From Gallionellales bacterium RIFCSPLOWO2_02_FULL_59_110 (GTDB taxonomy: Bacteria > Pseudomonadota > Gammaproteobacteria > Burkholderiales > Gallionellaceae), in contig MGXA01000060.1 in the NCBI GenBank assembly GCA_001801215.1, positions 1 through 40,911 on the forward strand: 40,911 nucleotides of DNA. Direction: 5' to 3'. Numbering within the stretch: the first letter of the stretch is position 1; the number at the start of each line of letters is the position of its first letter. Position numbers and translations under genes: made by a program. Positions 20,673 to 29,072 of the stretch are shown one piece after another. The notes under the pieces are model-generated. The model had not been told where the DNA came from. It was given only the letters and a program-made list of their open reading frames with translations, and searched no databases.

Positions 20673-21559
20673 GCAAAATTCTGCACGGGCAAATCGTCGC
20701 CGCTTTCGGCCGCCAATACTTGGCGCGCCTCGCGGACGGCAGCGAGATGCTCTGCCTGACGCGCGGCAAGAAAAGCGAGGTGGTATGCGGCGACCAGGCG
20801 GAAATCAAACCCACCGGAGACGCTTCGGCGGAGAACGGCGCGCAGGGCGTAATCGAGCGCATCGCGCCGCGCCGCTCGCTGCTGCACCGCTCCGACGCGT
20901 TCCGCGAAAAACTCATTGCCGCAAACGTCACGCAGATCGTGGTGGTGGTCGCCGCCGAACCCTCGTTCAGCGACGAGCTGCTGGCGCGTTGCCTGGTCGC
21001 CGCATTCGACCAGAAGCTGGACGTGCTGATCGTGCTGAACAAATGCGACTTGGCCGAAGCCGCGGTCGCCGCACGCCGGCGGCTCATGCCCTATAGCGCG
21101 ATCGGCTACCGCGTGCTGGAGCTCAGCGCAAAGCGCGAGGTATCCGCCTTGCGCCCGCTCCTGCACGGCCACACCAGCGTGCTGGTCGGCCAGTCCGGCA
21201 TGGGCAAATCCACGCTGATCAACGCGCTGCTGCCAGATGCGCAAGCCGCTACGCGCGAGATTTCCAGCGCGTTGGACTCCGGCAAACACACCACCACCCA
21301 TGCGCGCCTGTATCGGCTGGACGAGGCAAGCAGCCTGATCGATTGCCCCGGCGTACAGGCGTTCGGCCTGCACCACCTGAGCTTCGGCGGCATAGAACAG
21401 GGCTTCGTCGAATTCGCGCCCTATCTCGGCCAGTGCCGCTTCCACGACTGCCACCATACGCACGAGCCGGGCTGCGCGCTGCGTGAAGCCGTCGCGGCGA
21501 AAAAGATCGACGCGCGAAGAATGGAGCTGTTCCAGCAGATCAGCGGCGCCGGGCATTAG
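20669..21559 (+). CDS. rsgA: Ribosome small subunit-dependent GTPase A
   Basis: Circularly permuted GTPase that checks 30S subunit maturation. Domains are an N-terminal OB fold (about 5-75), a permuted G domain with NKCD (G4) before GQSGMGKST (G1) and DCPG (G3), and a C-terminal zinc motif CRFHDCHHTHEPGC. Homology begins at SKILHGQIVAAFG, so the most sensible start is TTG at 20669, overlapping the phhB stop as TTGA and giving 296 residues. The frame is open for about 320 bp upstream, but only as an alternative reading of phhB. The overlap implies translational coupling. Function is firm; the start is inferred. Confidence 0.92.
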   Translation: MSKILHGQIVAAFGRQYLARLADGSEMLCLTRGKKSEVVCGDQAEIKPTGDASAENGAQGVIERIAPRRSLLHRSDAFREKLIAANVTQIVVVVAAEPSFSDELLARCLVAAFDQKLDVLIVLNKCDLAEAAVAARRRLMPYSAIGYRVLELSAKREVSALRPLLHGHTSVLVGQSGMGKSTLINALLPDAQAATREISSALDSGKHTTTHARLYRLDEASSLIDCPGVQAFGLHHLSFGGIEQGFVEFAPYLGQCRFHDCHHTHEPGCALREAVAAKKIDARRMELFQQISGAGH

Positions 21560-21630
21560 CCAGCGGAATTCTGCATTCTGGCCGTTATTCCGGTAAAATT
21601 CCGCTGCGCCCCGCTTACCAAGGACTGAAC

Positions 21631-22914
21631 ATGGCAACACAGAACAGGCAAGGACACCCCGCCCTGATTATTGGCGCCGGGCGCGGCGGTTGCGCGCTGC
21701 TTGAAATGTTCATGGAAGACAGCCTGGTAAATGTCGTTGCCATAGCGGACACGAATTCCGCCGCACCCGGAATCCTGCTGGCAGAAAAACATGGGATCCC
21801 AACTTACACCGATGCCGTCCAGGCGCTCCAGGCCTGCAAAAGCTATCCGGACTGCATCGTATATAACCTGTCGCACGACGATTCAATCGGCGAGAAGGCG
21901 GGCAAGATTTTTGGCGACAAAAGGGTGGCGGGTGGCCCCGAGGTCAAGTTGTTCTGGCAGATGGTGACCAACCTGAAAAAGATCAAGGGAGACCTCGAAA
22001 AAAGCCAGAATCAGCTGCAATCCATCATCCACAACGTGATGGACGGCATCATTACAATCGATGAATCGGGAACGATCCAGGCATTCAATCCGGCAGCCGA
22101 GCAAATTTTCGGTTACTCGCAGCAGGAAACATTGGGCAAAAACGTAAAAATGCTGATGCCCGAGGCGGACCGAAGCCAGCACGACGCATATATCAACCGC
22201 TATTTGCAGACCGGCAAGAGCCGGATACTTGCAGTGCGCGGACGCGAGGTAACTGCCCTGCGGAAAAACGGCGAGCTGTTCCCGCTGGAAATGTCCGTAT
22301 CGGAAATGATGCTAGGTGGGCTGCGCTACTTCATCGGCATCGTCCGCGACATTACGGAGCGCAAACTGGTCGAGCAGCAATTGGCGTATTTCGCCCACCA
22401 CGATTTTTTGACCAAACTTCCGAACCGGATATTGTTTTCAAACAGCCTTGGGCAATCGATCCTCTTGGCCGCACGCAATCAATATAAAGTAGCCACCCTG
22501 TTTCTCGACCTGGACGGGTTCAAGCAAATCAACGATACGCTGGGGCACGATGCGGGCGACCGACTGTTGCAGGAAGTCGCCAGGAGGCTGCAAGAGATTA
22601 TCCGCGCCTCCGATACCGTGGCGCGGATAGGCGGGGACGAATTCACCTTCGCGTTAAACAATATCGGATCGAACGAGAACGCCGCGCAGATGGCCGGTAA
22701 AATTATCGCCGCCCTGTCCGCGCCTTTCGACCTGAAGGGGCAGCAAAGCCATGTGGGAGGCAGTATCGGCATCTCCATCTACCCAGACGATGCCGAAGAT
22801 ATTGAAAAGCTCATCAAGCATGCCGACGAGGCCATGTACCTGGCAAAGCAAAGCGGGAAAAATACCTACCGGTTTTATCGCGACGTGTTGCGGGAACACC
22901 CTGCGGACGAATAG
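21631..22914 (+). CDS. Diguanylate cyclase with N-terminal Rossmann-like and PAS domains
   Basis: Predicted cytoplasmic c-di-GMP synthase of 427 residues. Residues about 9-100 look like a dinucleotide-binding Rossmann domain (ALIIGAGRGGCALL, then VVAIADTN and a later YNLSHDD). Residues about 125-240 are a PAS domain (IIHNVMDGIITIDESG, NPAAEQIFGYS, FIGIVRDITERK). Residues about 250-415 are a GGDEF domain with an intact active site GGDEF (334-338) and an inhibitory RxxD site (RASD, 325-328) at the correct 5-residue spacing. No EAL or transmembrane segment is present. AAGGACTGAAC precedes the ATG. The sensor signal could be a dinucleotide or a metabolite; that is inference. The accessory island starts just downstream. 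Confidence 0.9.
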   Translation: MATQNRQGHPALIIGAGRGGCALLEMFMEDSLVNVVAIADTNSAAPGILLAEKHGIPTYTDAVQALQACKSYPDCIVYNLSHDDSIGEKAGKIFGDKRVAGGPEVKLFWQMVTNLKKIKGDLEKSQNQLQSIIHNVMDGIITIDESGTIQAFNPAAEQIFGYSQQETLGKNVKMLMPEADRSQHDAYINRYLQTGKSRILAVRGREVTALRKNGELFPLEMSVSEMMLGGLRYFIGIVRDITERKLVEQQLAYFAHHDFLTKLPNRILFSNSLGQSILLAARNQYKVATLFLDLDGFKQINDTLGHDAGDRLLQEVARRLQEIIRASDTVARIGGDEFTFALNNIGSNENAAQMAGKIIAALSAPFDLKGQQSHVGGSIGISIYPDDAEDIEKLIKHADEAMYLAKQSGKNTYRFYRDVLREHPADE

Positions 22915-23017
22915 CAGGGCCTTGCGCCCATTTGTACTTCCAGAAATCGGCCAGTCACCAAGTTCCTGCGAACCGAAGTGTAATCAGGCTGTGTACCCCG
23001 ACCGTCTCCAGTCGGCC

Positions 23018-23068
23018 TGAGCGGACGGTCGTAGGTATCCGATTCCGCTGACTGCGAACGTCTGCTTA
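23018..23068. repeat. 51-bp repeat, left copy of an inverted pair
   Basis: Runs from TGAGCGGACGG to CGTCTGCTTA. Its ends are themselves near-complementary (AGCGGACG versus CGTCTGCT), so each copy is a diverged palindrome. A copy in the opposite orientation lies at 24938-24988 and agrees at about 45 of 51 positions when one-base gaps are allowed. Its last three bases (TTA) form the TAA stop of the minus-strand DUF5655 remnant. Confidence 0.8.
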
Positions 23069-23660
23069 TTGGATATTGCGGCGCCCCTCATAGGCCATGC
23101 GGATCAGCGGTTTTGCGAGATCGATCGGCAGCATTAGAGATGGCCAGCTCAAGATCGCCGGTGCCCCAGTGCCCGCATTGACTTACGTCGCGGGCAATGG
23201 AGGGAATCGGGTCAAGCTTGGCTGGATTCAAATTCAGGTAGAGAACCAATCTGTTTTTCTGGATCACCACGGAGGTGAAATTTTTCAGGCGTTTGTAGGC
23301 GGCATAGAGCTTCAGCTCTTTCTTCTGCACATCGTCCCCCAGTGAAAGGATGTAATCCTCCAGAGAGGCCAACAGCACGCTCAAGGAATCCGACATGGTC
23401 TCCAGGCATTCGGCATAGGTCTTGTCACCCGAATTGGCTTTCCCCTTGTCGCTTACCATCTTGGCGGCCTTGCCACTTTTCACGCTGGCAGCGCCGCCGT
23501 TACCGGCGCTGACTGCATTCACCAGTTCCAGCAACAACAGCTCCTCGCCAAACAGACGGTAGCGGATCAACTTGATGTTGCGGTTAATCTGTTGCACGGC
23601 ATGGGCGTCATATTTTGTGAAGTCTGCCGCGATACACACCAGACGCGGCGCGCTCCATAG
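23066..23660 (-). pseudogene. 3' remnant of a DUF5655 (nuclease-associated) protein gene
   Basis: The minus-strand translation LVCIAADFTKYDAHAVQQIN and onward, then YILSLGDDVQKKELKLYAAYKRLKNF and GHWGTGDLELAIS, is the C-terminal part of a larger protein carrying DUF5655, typical of defence or restriction neighbourhoods. The N-terminal part is missing: the homology begins at the 3' edge of vapC. A +1 change in the GATCGATC stretch (about 23118-23127) throws the frame out. In the shifted frame the normal ending DLAKPLIRMAYEGRRNIQ follows, stopping at 23066. Truncation plus frameshift make this a pseudogene. Together with the hsdR piece upstream it suggests a destroyed type I restriction locus. 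Confidence 0.75.
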
Positions 23661-23667
23661 GTTGGAA

Positions 23668-24075
23668 TTATTTGGTAGTTGAGGTTGACCAGTCGAGCAG
23701 GCGCAGGCCGGACACCTGCGTAAAGGCGCGTTCGGCGCTGACCAGCGTGCAGTCTTCGGCCAGCGCATGACTGGCGATCAACAAATCCATCGGCGCCAGC
23801 GGTTTACCCAGCGCATCCAGCTCGGCGCGCAATAGCCCGTAGCGCCCGGCGCTGGCGGATGTCCACGGCAGAATGTCGACGGCGGCCAGGTAATTTTCCA
23901 CGATGCGGCGCAGTTCGATATTGACCACACGCCGCGCCAAACCAAAGCGCAGCTCGGCCTCGGTGATAACGGAAATGCAGGACGGACGCTCGTTCAGGAG
24001 CGCGCTCAGGGTCTTTGTCCTGTCCTTGATAATCGCCGTGACGGCATTGGTATCCAGCATCAGCAGCGCGCTCAT
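23668..24075 (-). CDS. vapC: VapC-type PIN-domain toxin
   Basis: A 135-residue PIN ribonuclease, the toxin of a type II toxin-antitoxin pair; VapC proteins cleave tRNAs or rRNA. Acidic residues sit where expected: LDTN with D8 near the N-terminus, the Glu in ITEAELRFG, and the Asp in [11 protein letters not shown], with a final ERAF segment. The ATG at 24075 was chosen; it overlaps the vapB stop as ATGA, typical of coupled pairs. A TTG two codons upstream is possible. The gene looks intact although it is flanked by pseudogenes, so it may have arrived after, or outlived, the surrounding locus. Confidence 0.88.
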   Translation of the reverse strand: MSALLMLDTNAVTAIIKDRTKTLSALLNERPSCISVITEAELRFGLARRVVNIELRRIVENYLAAVDILPWTSASAGRYGLLRAELDALGKPLAPMDLLIASHALAEDCTLVSAERAFTQVSGLRLLDWSTSTTK

Positions 24076-24329
24076 GGCCAATCGCGCTCCACAGGCGCGC
24101 CGGGATCGCGCAAGTTGTCGAGGGCATCGAGGTCTTCCTGCGGAATCAGCGGCAAGAGCTGGTCACGCAGTTTGAGCCACGCTTCGAATTTCCGGTTGCG
24201 CGGGCTCAGGATGACATCTCCGGTAACCTGATCGCGCCGGATGATGACCTCGTCGCCCTCGAAGCGGAATTCGGCCGGCAGACGCACGGCCTGGCTGCGG
24301 CCATTCTTGAATAGCTTGGCGGTTTGCAT
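24072..24329 (-). CDS. vapB: VapB-type AbrB/SpoVT-fold antitoxin
   Basis: An 85-residue antitoxin. The N-terminal swapped-hairpin DNA-binding region (about 1-47) has the family pattern [20 protein letters not shown] and [15 protein letters not shown]. The C-terminal part (about 50-85) is the toxin-binding tail ending in VERDWP. GGAAAGGAGCATCACC precedes the ATG. It directly precedes and overlaps vapC. Autoregulation is likely through the palindromic site at 24351-24372. Confidence 0.9.
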   Translation of the reverse strand: MQTAKLFKNGRSQAVRLPAEFRFEGDEVIIRRDQVTGDVILSPRNRKFEAWLKLRDQLLPLIPQEDLDALDNLRDPGAPVERDWP

Positions 24330-24350
24330 GGTGATGCTCCTTTCCTGTTT

Positions 24351-24372
24351 GGTATATACCGTGATTTATACC
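24351..24372 (-). promoter_or_regulatory. Probable VapBC operator/promoter
   Basis: GGTATATACC (24351-24360) is a perfect 10-bp palindrome. Its outer half GGTATA also pairs with TATACC at 24367-24372 across 10 bp. The site lies 21 bp upstream of vapB and contains the only TATA-like hexamers there, so bound VapBC would block transcription. Autoregulation is inferred from the family. Confidence 0.6.
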
Positions 24373-24389
24373 ACTTAAAGGCAATGCCT

Positions 24390-24835
24390 TCAAGCCACTG
24401 ACCAGATGGATTCGTTGAAGCTTTCCAGCACTTGCTGAGTTGCCCGTTAAACATTTTGTCGAGCCGGGCGAAGCCGCCGCCCTCGCGCTTGAAAATGAGG
24501 TCCGGGTCATCCAGCGCGGCGTGATCTACCAGCATGTTGGCTTTGGTTTGTGCTGCGATTCTTTTCAGCCAATCGCGCTGCGGCCCGGTCCAGTTGTGTG
24601 ATGCCAGCAGCTTTTGCAGCGCATGATCGACGCGCTCGTTGTAGGGCACGAGCGCGTCGCCGATGGCAGCCTTGCGAATGTATCCAACGATGCGTGCGGC
24701 GATGTCCTGGTTGGTCATTTCGCGCCATGCGGTGGCCAGATTCGTTTCGGTGAACCCTGCTTTATCCAGTTCCAATACCAGTTCACGCAGTTGCTTGCGG
24801 GTGAGTTCGCGCGGACGGGTGTGGTCGCCTCTTCT
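24390..24835 (-). pseudogene. 3' remnant of a type I restriction enzyme R subunit (hsdR)
   Basis: The minus-strand translation RPRELTRKQLRELVLELDKAG, then TAWREMTNQDIAARIVGYIRKAAIGDAL, LLASHNWTGPQRDWLKRIAAQTKAN and DPDLIFKREGGGFARLDKMFNG is the C-terminal end of HsdR. A one-base loss near 24434-24442 breaks the frame. The next frame then gives QQVLESFNESIWSVA and a stop at 24390, the normal end of the family. The helicase and nuclease parts are absent, and upstream of about 24835 the homology stops. It is a dead fragment directly upstream of vapBC. Confidence 0.75.
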
Positions 24836-24937
24836 GCCGCATAAGCGCGGGTATTACGATATGCCGAGAGGTCTATCGGGTTTGAAGATGTGCGCACGGT
24901 ACTTATGGGGCTGGAGGCAATACCCCAACATTCCTGA

Positions 24938-24988
24938 TAAGCAGACGTTGGCAGTCAACGACTCGGATAACCTACGACCGTCCGCTCA
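24938..24988. repeat. 51-bp repeat, right copy of the inverted pair
   Basis: Reverse-complement partner of 23018-23068, reading TAAGCAGACG to CCGTCCGCTCA on the plus strand. Its last three bases (TCA) are the TGA stop codon of the GNAT gene on the minus strand, so the repeat abuts a gene end here as it does at the left copy. Confidence 0.8.
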
Positions 24989-25480
24989 AGGAACGATGGA
25001 CTGCCCCAGCGTCGCAATCGGCAAATACAGGCAAAGCGGATTATCCACACAGGCAATGAAGCCGAGCTTCCGGTAATACGCCTTGGCCTTGTCGTGTTTG
25101 GCATCTACGGCCGCCGCATACAGCCCCACGCGCTGCGAGAACTCTACGGCCAATCGCAATGCGAACGCCAGCAGGTCTTGCCCGATGCCCTGACCCTGAT
25201 GCCGCGCATCCACCGCCAAGCGGCCTATGCGCAATATCGGCGCGGGGTAGCGGGGCAGCCTGGATTGGGAAGATAGCGAGGCCGTCGCAATTTGTCTGGC
25301 GCTCACGGTGACAAAGCCGATGACTGCTATACCGTCTTCGGCGACCGCTACATAGGTCTTGCCGAAGCCGCGCCGTTGCTGCTGCCCGGCCTGGCGCAAC
25401 AGGAATTCATTCAGCGCGGCATCGCCGCAATCGAAGCCTTCGCGGCGATGCTGCGCATCCAGCAGCCGGATGGCGGGCAT
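24986..25480 (-). CDS. GNAT-family acetyltransferase toxin (TacT/AtaT type)
   Basis: A 164-residue GNAT acetyltransferase. In this class with a DUF1778 partner, the enzyme acetylates the amino acid on charged tRNAs and blocks translation. Family features are LDAQHRREGFDCGDAALNEFL at the N-terminus, the acetyl-CoA-binding RHQGQGIGQDLL, the catalytic-region Tyr in KAYYRKLGF, and a C-terminal CLYLPI. It starts 2 bp after the DUF1778 stop, so the pair is translationally linked. Its own stop codon lies within the right 51-bp repeat. The tRNA-acetylation role is inferred from the family. Confidence 0.88.
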   Translation of the reverse strand: MPAIRLLDAQHRREGFDCGDAALNEFLLRQAGQQQRRGFGKTYVAVAEDGIAVIGFVTVSARQIATASLSSQSRLPRYPAPILRIGRLAVDARHQGQGIGQDLLAFALRLAVEFSQRVGLYAAAVDAKHDKAKAYYRKLGFIACVDNPLCLYLPIATLGQSIVP

Positions 25481-25482
25481 CT

Positions 25483-25806
25483 TCAGCGGCGCGCCATGAG
25501 TTTGCGCAATGCCGCCTTCGGTTTGGGCGGATGCTCCATGGATGCGGCGAAGGCCTCGAAATCGCGCTGCGTCAGCATCAACGTGTCATTCTCCGACACG
25601 ATGCGGCGCGCCGCTTCGTATGCGTTCTGCAACATGAAACTGGAAACGGTGGTGCCCATCAGGGCGGCGGCGCGCTCGATCATGGCCTTCGCGTCGGCGC
25701 TGGTGCGCAGGTTGATGCGTGCGGATTCGTTGGCGACAGTGGCATAGCCAACGACTTGCTGCGTTTTTTGCAGCTTAGCTGGATGGCTAGTAGCTTTATC
25801 AGGCAT
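25483..25806 (-). CDS. DUF1778 ribbon-helix-helix antitoxin
   Basis: A 107-residue antitoxin partner of the GNAT gene. The RHH DNA-binding segment is visible as ARINLRTSADAKAMIERAA followed by GTTVSSFMLQNAYEAARRIV (about 29-70). The C-terminal arm, with LTQRDFEAFAASMEHPPKP, fits the TacA-type tail that binds the toxin. The ATG at 25806 has AAGGAGAATCCGCC upstream; the frame is open far beyond it, but only across grpE in antisense. The N-terminal extension before the RHH (about 25 residues) is a little long for the family. Confidence 0.88.
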   Translation of the reverse strand: MPDKATSHPAKLQKTQQVVGYATVANESARINLRTSADAKAMIERAAALMGTTVSSFMLQNAYEAARRIVSENDTLMLTQRDFEAFAASMEHPPKPKAALRKLMARR

Positions 25807-25907
25807 GGCGGATTCTCCTTGAGTTAATGATGAATTGTACGTCATTTTTACGCACACAAAAAGATGCCCTGCCTTTCTGGGCGAGGCGCATATTTTTCCT
25901 GTTACCT

Positions 25908-25935
25908 CTTGAAAACGAAGATCATGCCCCAATCT
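25908..25935 (+). promoter_or_regulatory. Sigma-32-type heat-shock promoter of grpE
   Basis: CTTGAAA (-35; 25908-25914), a 12-bp spacer and CCCCAATCT (-10; 25927-25935) match the heat-shock consensus CTTGAAA / CCCCATNT. It is 27 bp upstream of the grpE ATG. An in-frame ATG at 25924 falls inside this promoter, which argues against that start. Confidence 0.75.
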
Positions 25936-25962
25936 CCCGCGAGTCAACACACGGAGAGAGTC

Positions 25963-26511
25963 ATGGAGCAAAAAGAAACCAACCCGCAAATCGAGCAGCA
26001 CGCGCCCCAGGCAAGCACCGGGCCTGCTGCGGCAAACGCGCCGGAAGTCATGCCCAGCCTGGAGGAAATGCTCCAGGAAGCCGAGCGCAAGGCGCAGGAG
26101 CATTACGACGCATGGATGTACGCCAAGGCCGAGGGCGAGAACATCCGCCGCCGCGCGGCTGATGACATCAATAAGGCGCAAAAATTTGCCGTGGAGCGTT
26201 TTTCCGGCGAGATGCTGGCGGTGAAAGACAGCCTCGAAGCGGGTCTGGCCGTCACCACTGGAGACGTGGATAGCTTCAAAAGCGGCTTGGAGCTGACGCT
26301 CAAGCAATTGTCCGGCGTGTTCGAAAAATTCAACATCAAGGAAATCAACCCGACCGGCGAGAAGCTGGATCCTCACAAGCACCAGGCAATCGGTGTGGTG
26401 GACAGCGACCACCCCGCAAATACCGTGGTCAGCGTGATGCAGAAGGGCTATGCGCTGAATGACCGCGTGCTGCGCCCGGCGCTGGTGATGGTGGCGAAAG
26501 GGAAAGAATAA
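25963..26511 (+). CDS. grpE: Nucleotide exchange factor GrpE
   Basis: Co-chaperone that releases ADP from DnaK. With the ATG at 25963 (CGGAGAGAG 3 nt upstream) the product has 182 residues. The N-terminal 35 residues are polar and disordered, the middle is a long coiled coil (about 45-115: [32 protein letters not shown]), and the C-terminal beta domain ends in the conserved [33 protein letters not shown]. It leads the grpE-dnaK-(S23)-dnaJ cluster under a sigma-32-type promoter. Confidence 0.96.
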   Translation: MEQKETNPQIEQHAPQASTGPAAANAPEVMPSLEEMLQEAERKAQEHYDAWMYAKAEGENIRRRAADDINKAQKFAVERFSGEMLAVKDSLEAGLAVTTGDVDSFKSGLELTLKQLSGVFEKFNIKEINPTGEKLDPHKHQAIGVVDSDHPANTVVSVMQKGYALNDRVLRPALVMVAKGKE

Positions 26512-26607
26512 AGGGAAGGGTAAAGGGGGAAGGGAGAAGGGTAAAAACCTCTCTCCGAACGAAGAGCGTCGGTTTTACCCTTCCCCCTTCTCTCTTCTCC
26601 CTTCCCC
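26511..26607. repeat. Polypurine/polypyrimidine inverted repeat between grpE and dnaK
   Basis: The left arm (26511-26549) is nearly all A/G and contains the 15-mer GGGAAGGGAGAAGGG (26527-26541). The right arm (26571-26607) is its C/T-rich counterpart, and the arms end in GGTAAAAACC-like and GGTTTTACC segments around a loop of about 21 nt. The same 15-mer, in inverted orientation, flanks the S23 gene downstream. This copy encloses no gene. Confidence 0.8.
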
Positions 26608-26616
26608 AACAAAACT

Positions 26617-26645
26617 CTTGAAATAAGCAAAACCCGCCCCACTTT
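26617..26645 (+). promoter_or_regulatory. Sigma-32-type heat-shock promoter of dnaK
   Basis: CTTGAAA (26617-26623), a 13-bp spacer and CCCCACTTT (26637-26645) give a near-consensus heat-shock promoter 51 bp upstream of the dnaK ATG. It lies just beyond the polypurine hairpin, so dnaK can be transcribed independently of grpE. Confidence 0.75.
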
Positions 26646-26696
26646 AGGCGACAGCAGCTTTACGAATTCAACACATTCAACTGAAAGGAAAGCATC

Positions 26697-28640
<1,944 letters not shown>

Positions 28641-28646
28641 GGCGAT

Positions 28647-28672
28647 AAGGGTTAAGGGGGAAGGGAGAAGGG
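28647..28672 (+). repeat. Left polypurine arm of the S23 cassette
   Basis: A/G-rich tract just after the dnaK stop, with GTTAA followed by runs of G and the 15-mer GGGAAGGGAGAAGGG (28658-28672). Its reverse complement, CCCTTCTCCCTTCCC, is at 29051-29065 on the other side of the S23 gene. The tract ends 1 nt before the GTG start, so it also supplies the Shine-Dalgarno sequence of that gene. Confidence 0.8.
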
Positions 28673-28673
28673 T

Positions 28674-29036
28674 GTGAAGCGCGGTCACCGCAACCTCAAA
28701 GCTTGGCAGCAGGCAATGGAGTTGGTGACTGCAATTTATACCGCAACCTCTACCTTCCCTGCCCAGGAAAAATTCGGATTGACCAGCCAGCTGCAACGTG
28801 CAGCTGTTTCTGTTCCGGCGAACATCGCAGAAGGCTTTGCGCGCAATGGAACAAAAGAGTTGCTGCACTTTCTGGGCATCGCAGCTGGATCGCTATCCGA
28901 ACTGGATACCTTGATCGAACTTGCCGCAAGATTGGGCTACCTGAATAACGCAGAGGAGTTGAACGGAAAAGTGGATGAAGTTTCGGGACTGTTAATGGGA
29001 TTGTCGGCATCGATCAAACGGCGCGCAACCTCTTAA
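28674..29036 (+). CDS. S23-type four-helix bundle protein inserted between dnaK and dnaJ
   Basis: A 120-residue protein of the four-helix-bundle/23S rRNA intervening-sequence (S23, Avd-like) family. Typical stretches are GHRNLKAWQQAMELVTAIY, FPAQEKFGLTSQLQRAAVSVPANIAEGFAR, and ELLHFLGIAAGSLSELDTLIELAARLGYL. Relatives bind nucleic acid in diversity-generating retroelements or sit in rRNA intervening sequences, but most are of unknown role. The start is GTG at 28674. It is bracketed by inverted polypurine/polypyrimidine arms, and its stop codon overlaps the right arm. No reverse transcriptase or template/variable repeat was found. It interrupts a conserved chaperone operon, so it is probably a mobile cassette. 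Confidence 0.88.
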   Translation: MKRGHRNLKAWQQAMELVTAIYTATSTFPAQEKFGLTSQLQRAAVSVPANIAEGFARNGTKELLHFLGIAAGSLSELDTLIELAARLGYLNNAEELNGKVDEVSGLLMGLSASIKRRATS

Positions 29037-29065
29037 CCCTTCCCCCTTCTCCCTTCTCCCTTCCC
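29033..29065 (+). repeat. Right polypyrimidine arm of the S23 cassette
   Basis: A C/T tract from the S23 stop codon (TTAACCC) to CCCTTCTCCCTTCCC (29051-29065), the exact reverse complement of the 15-mer in the left arm. It ends 7 nt before the dnaJ ATG and therefore replaces any Shine-Dalgarno sequence there. Confidence 0.8.
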
Positions 29066-29072
29066 ATCATCA

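Noticed and set aside
25864..25962. Longer GrpE start sites upstream
   Set aside because: They fall in or before the sigma-32-type promoter and the upstream residues are not GrpE-like; the ATG at 25963 has the ribosome site.
28647..29065. Diversity-generating retroelement because of the Avd-like S23 protein
   Set aside because: No reverse transcriptase, template repeat or variable repeat is present nearby.
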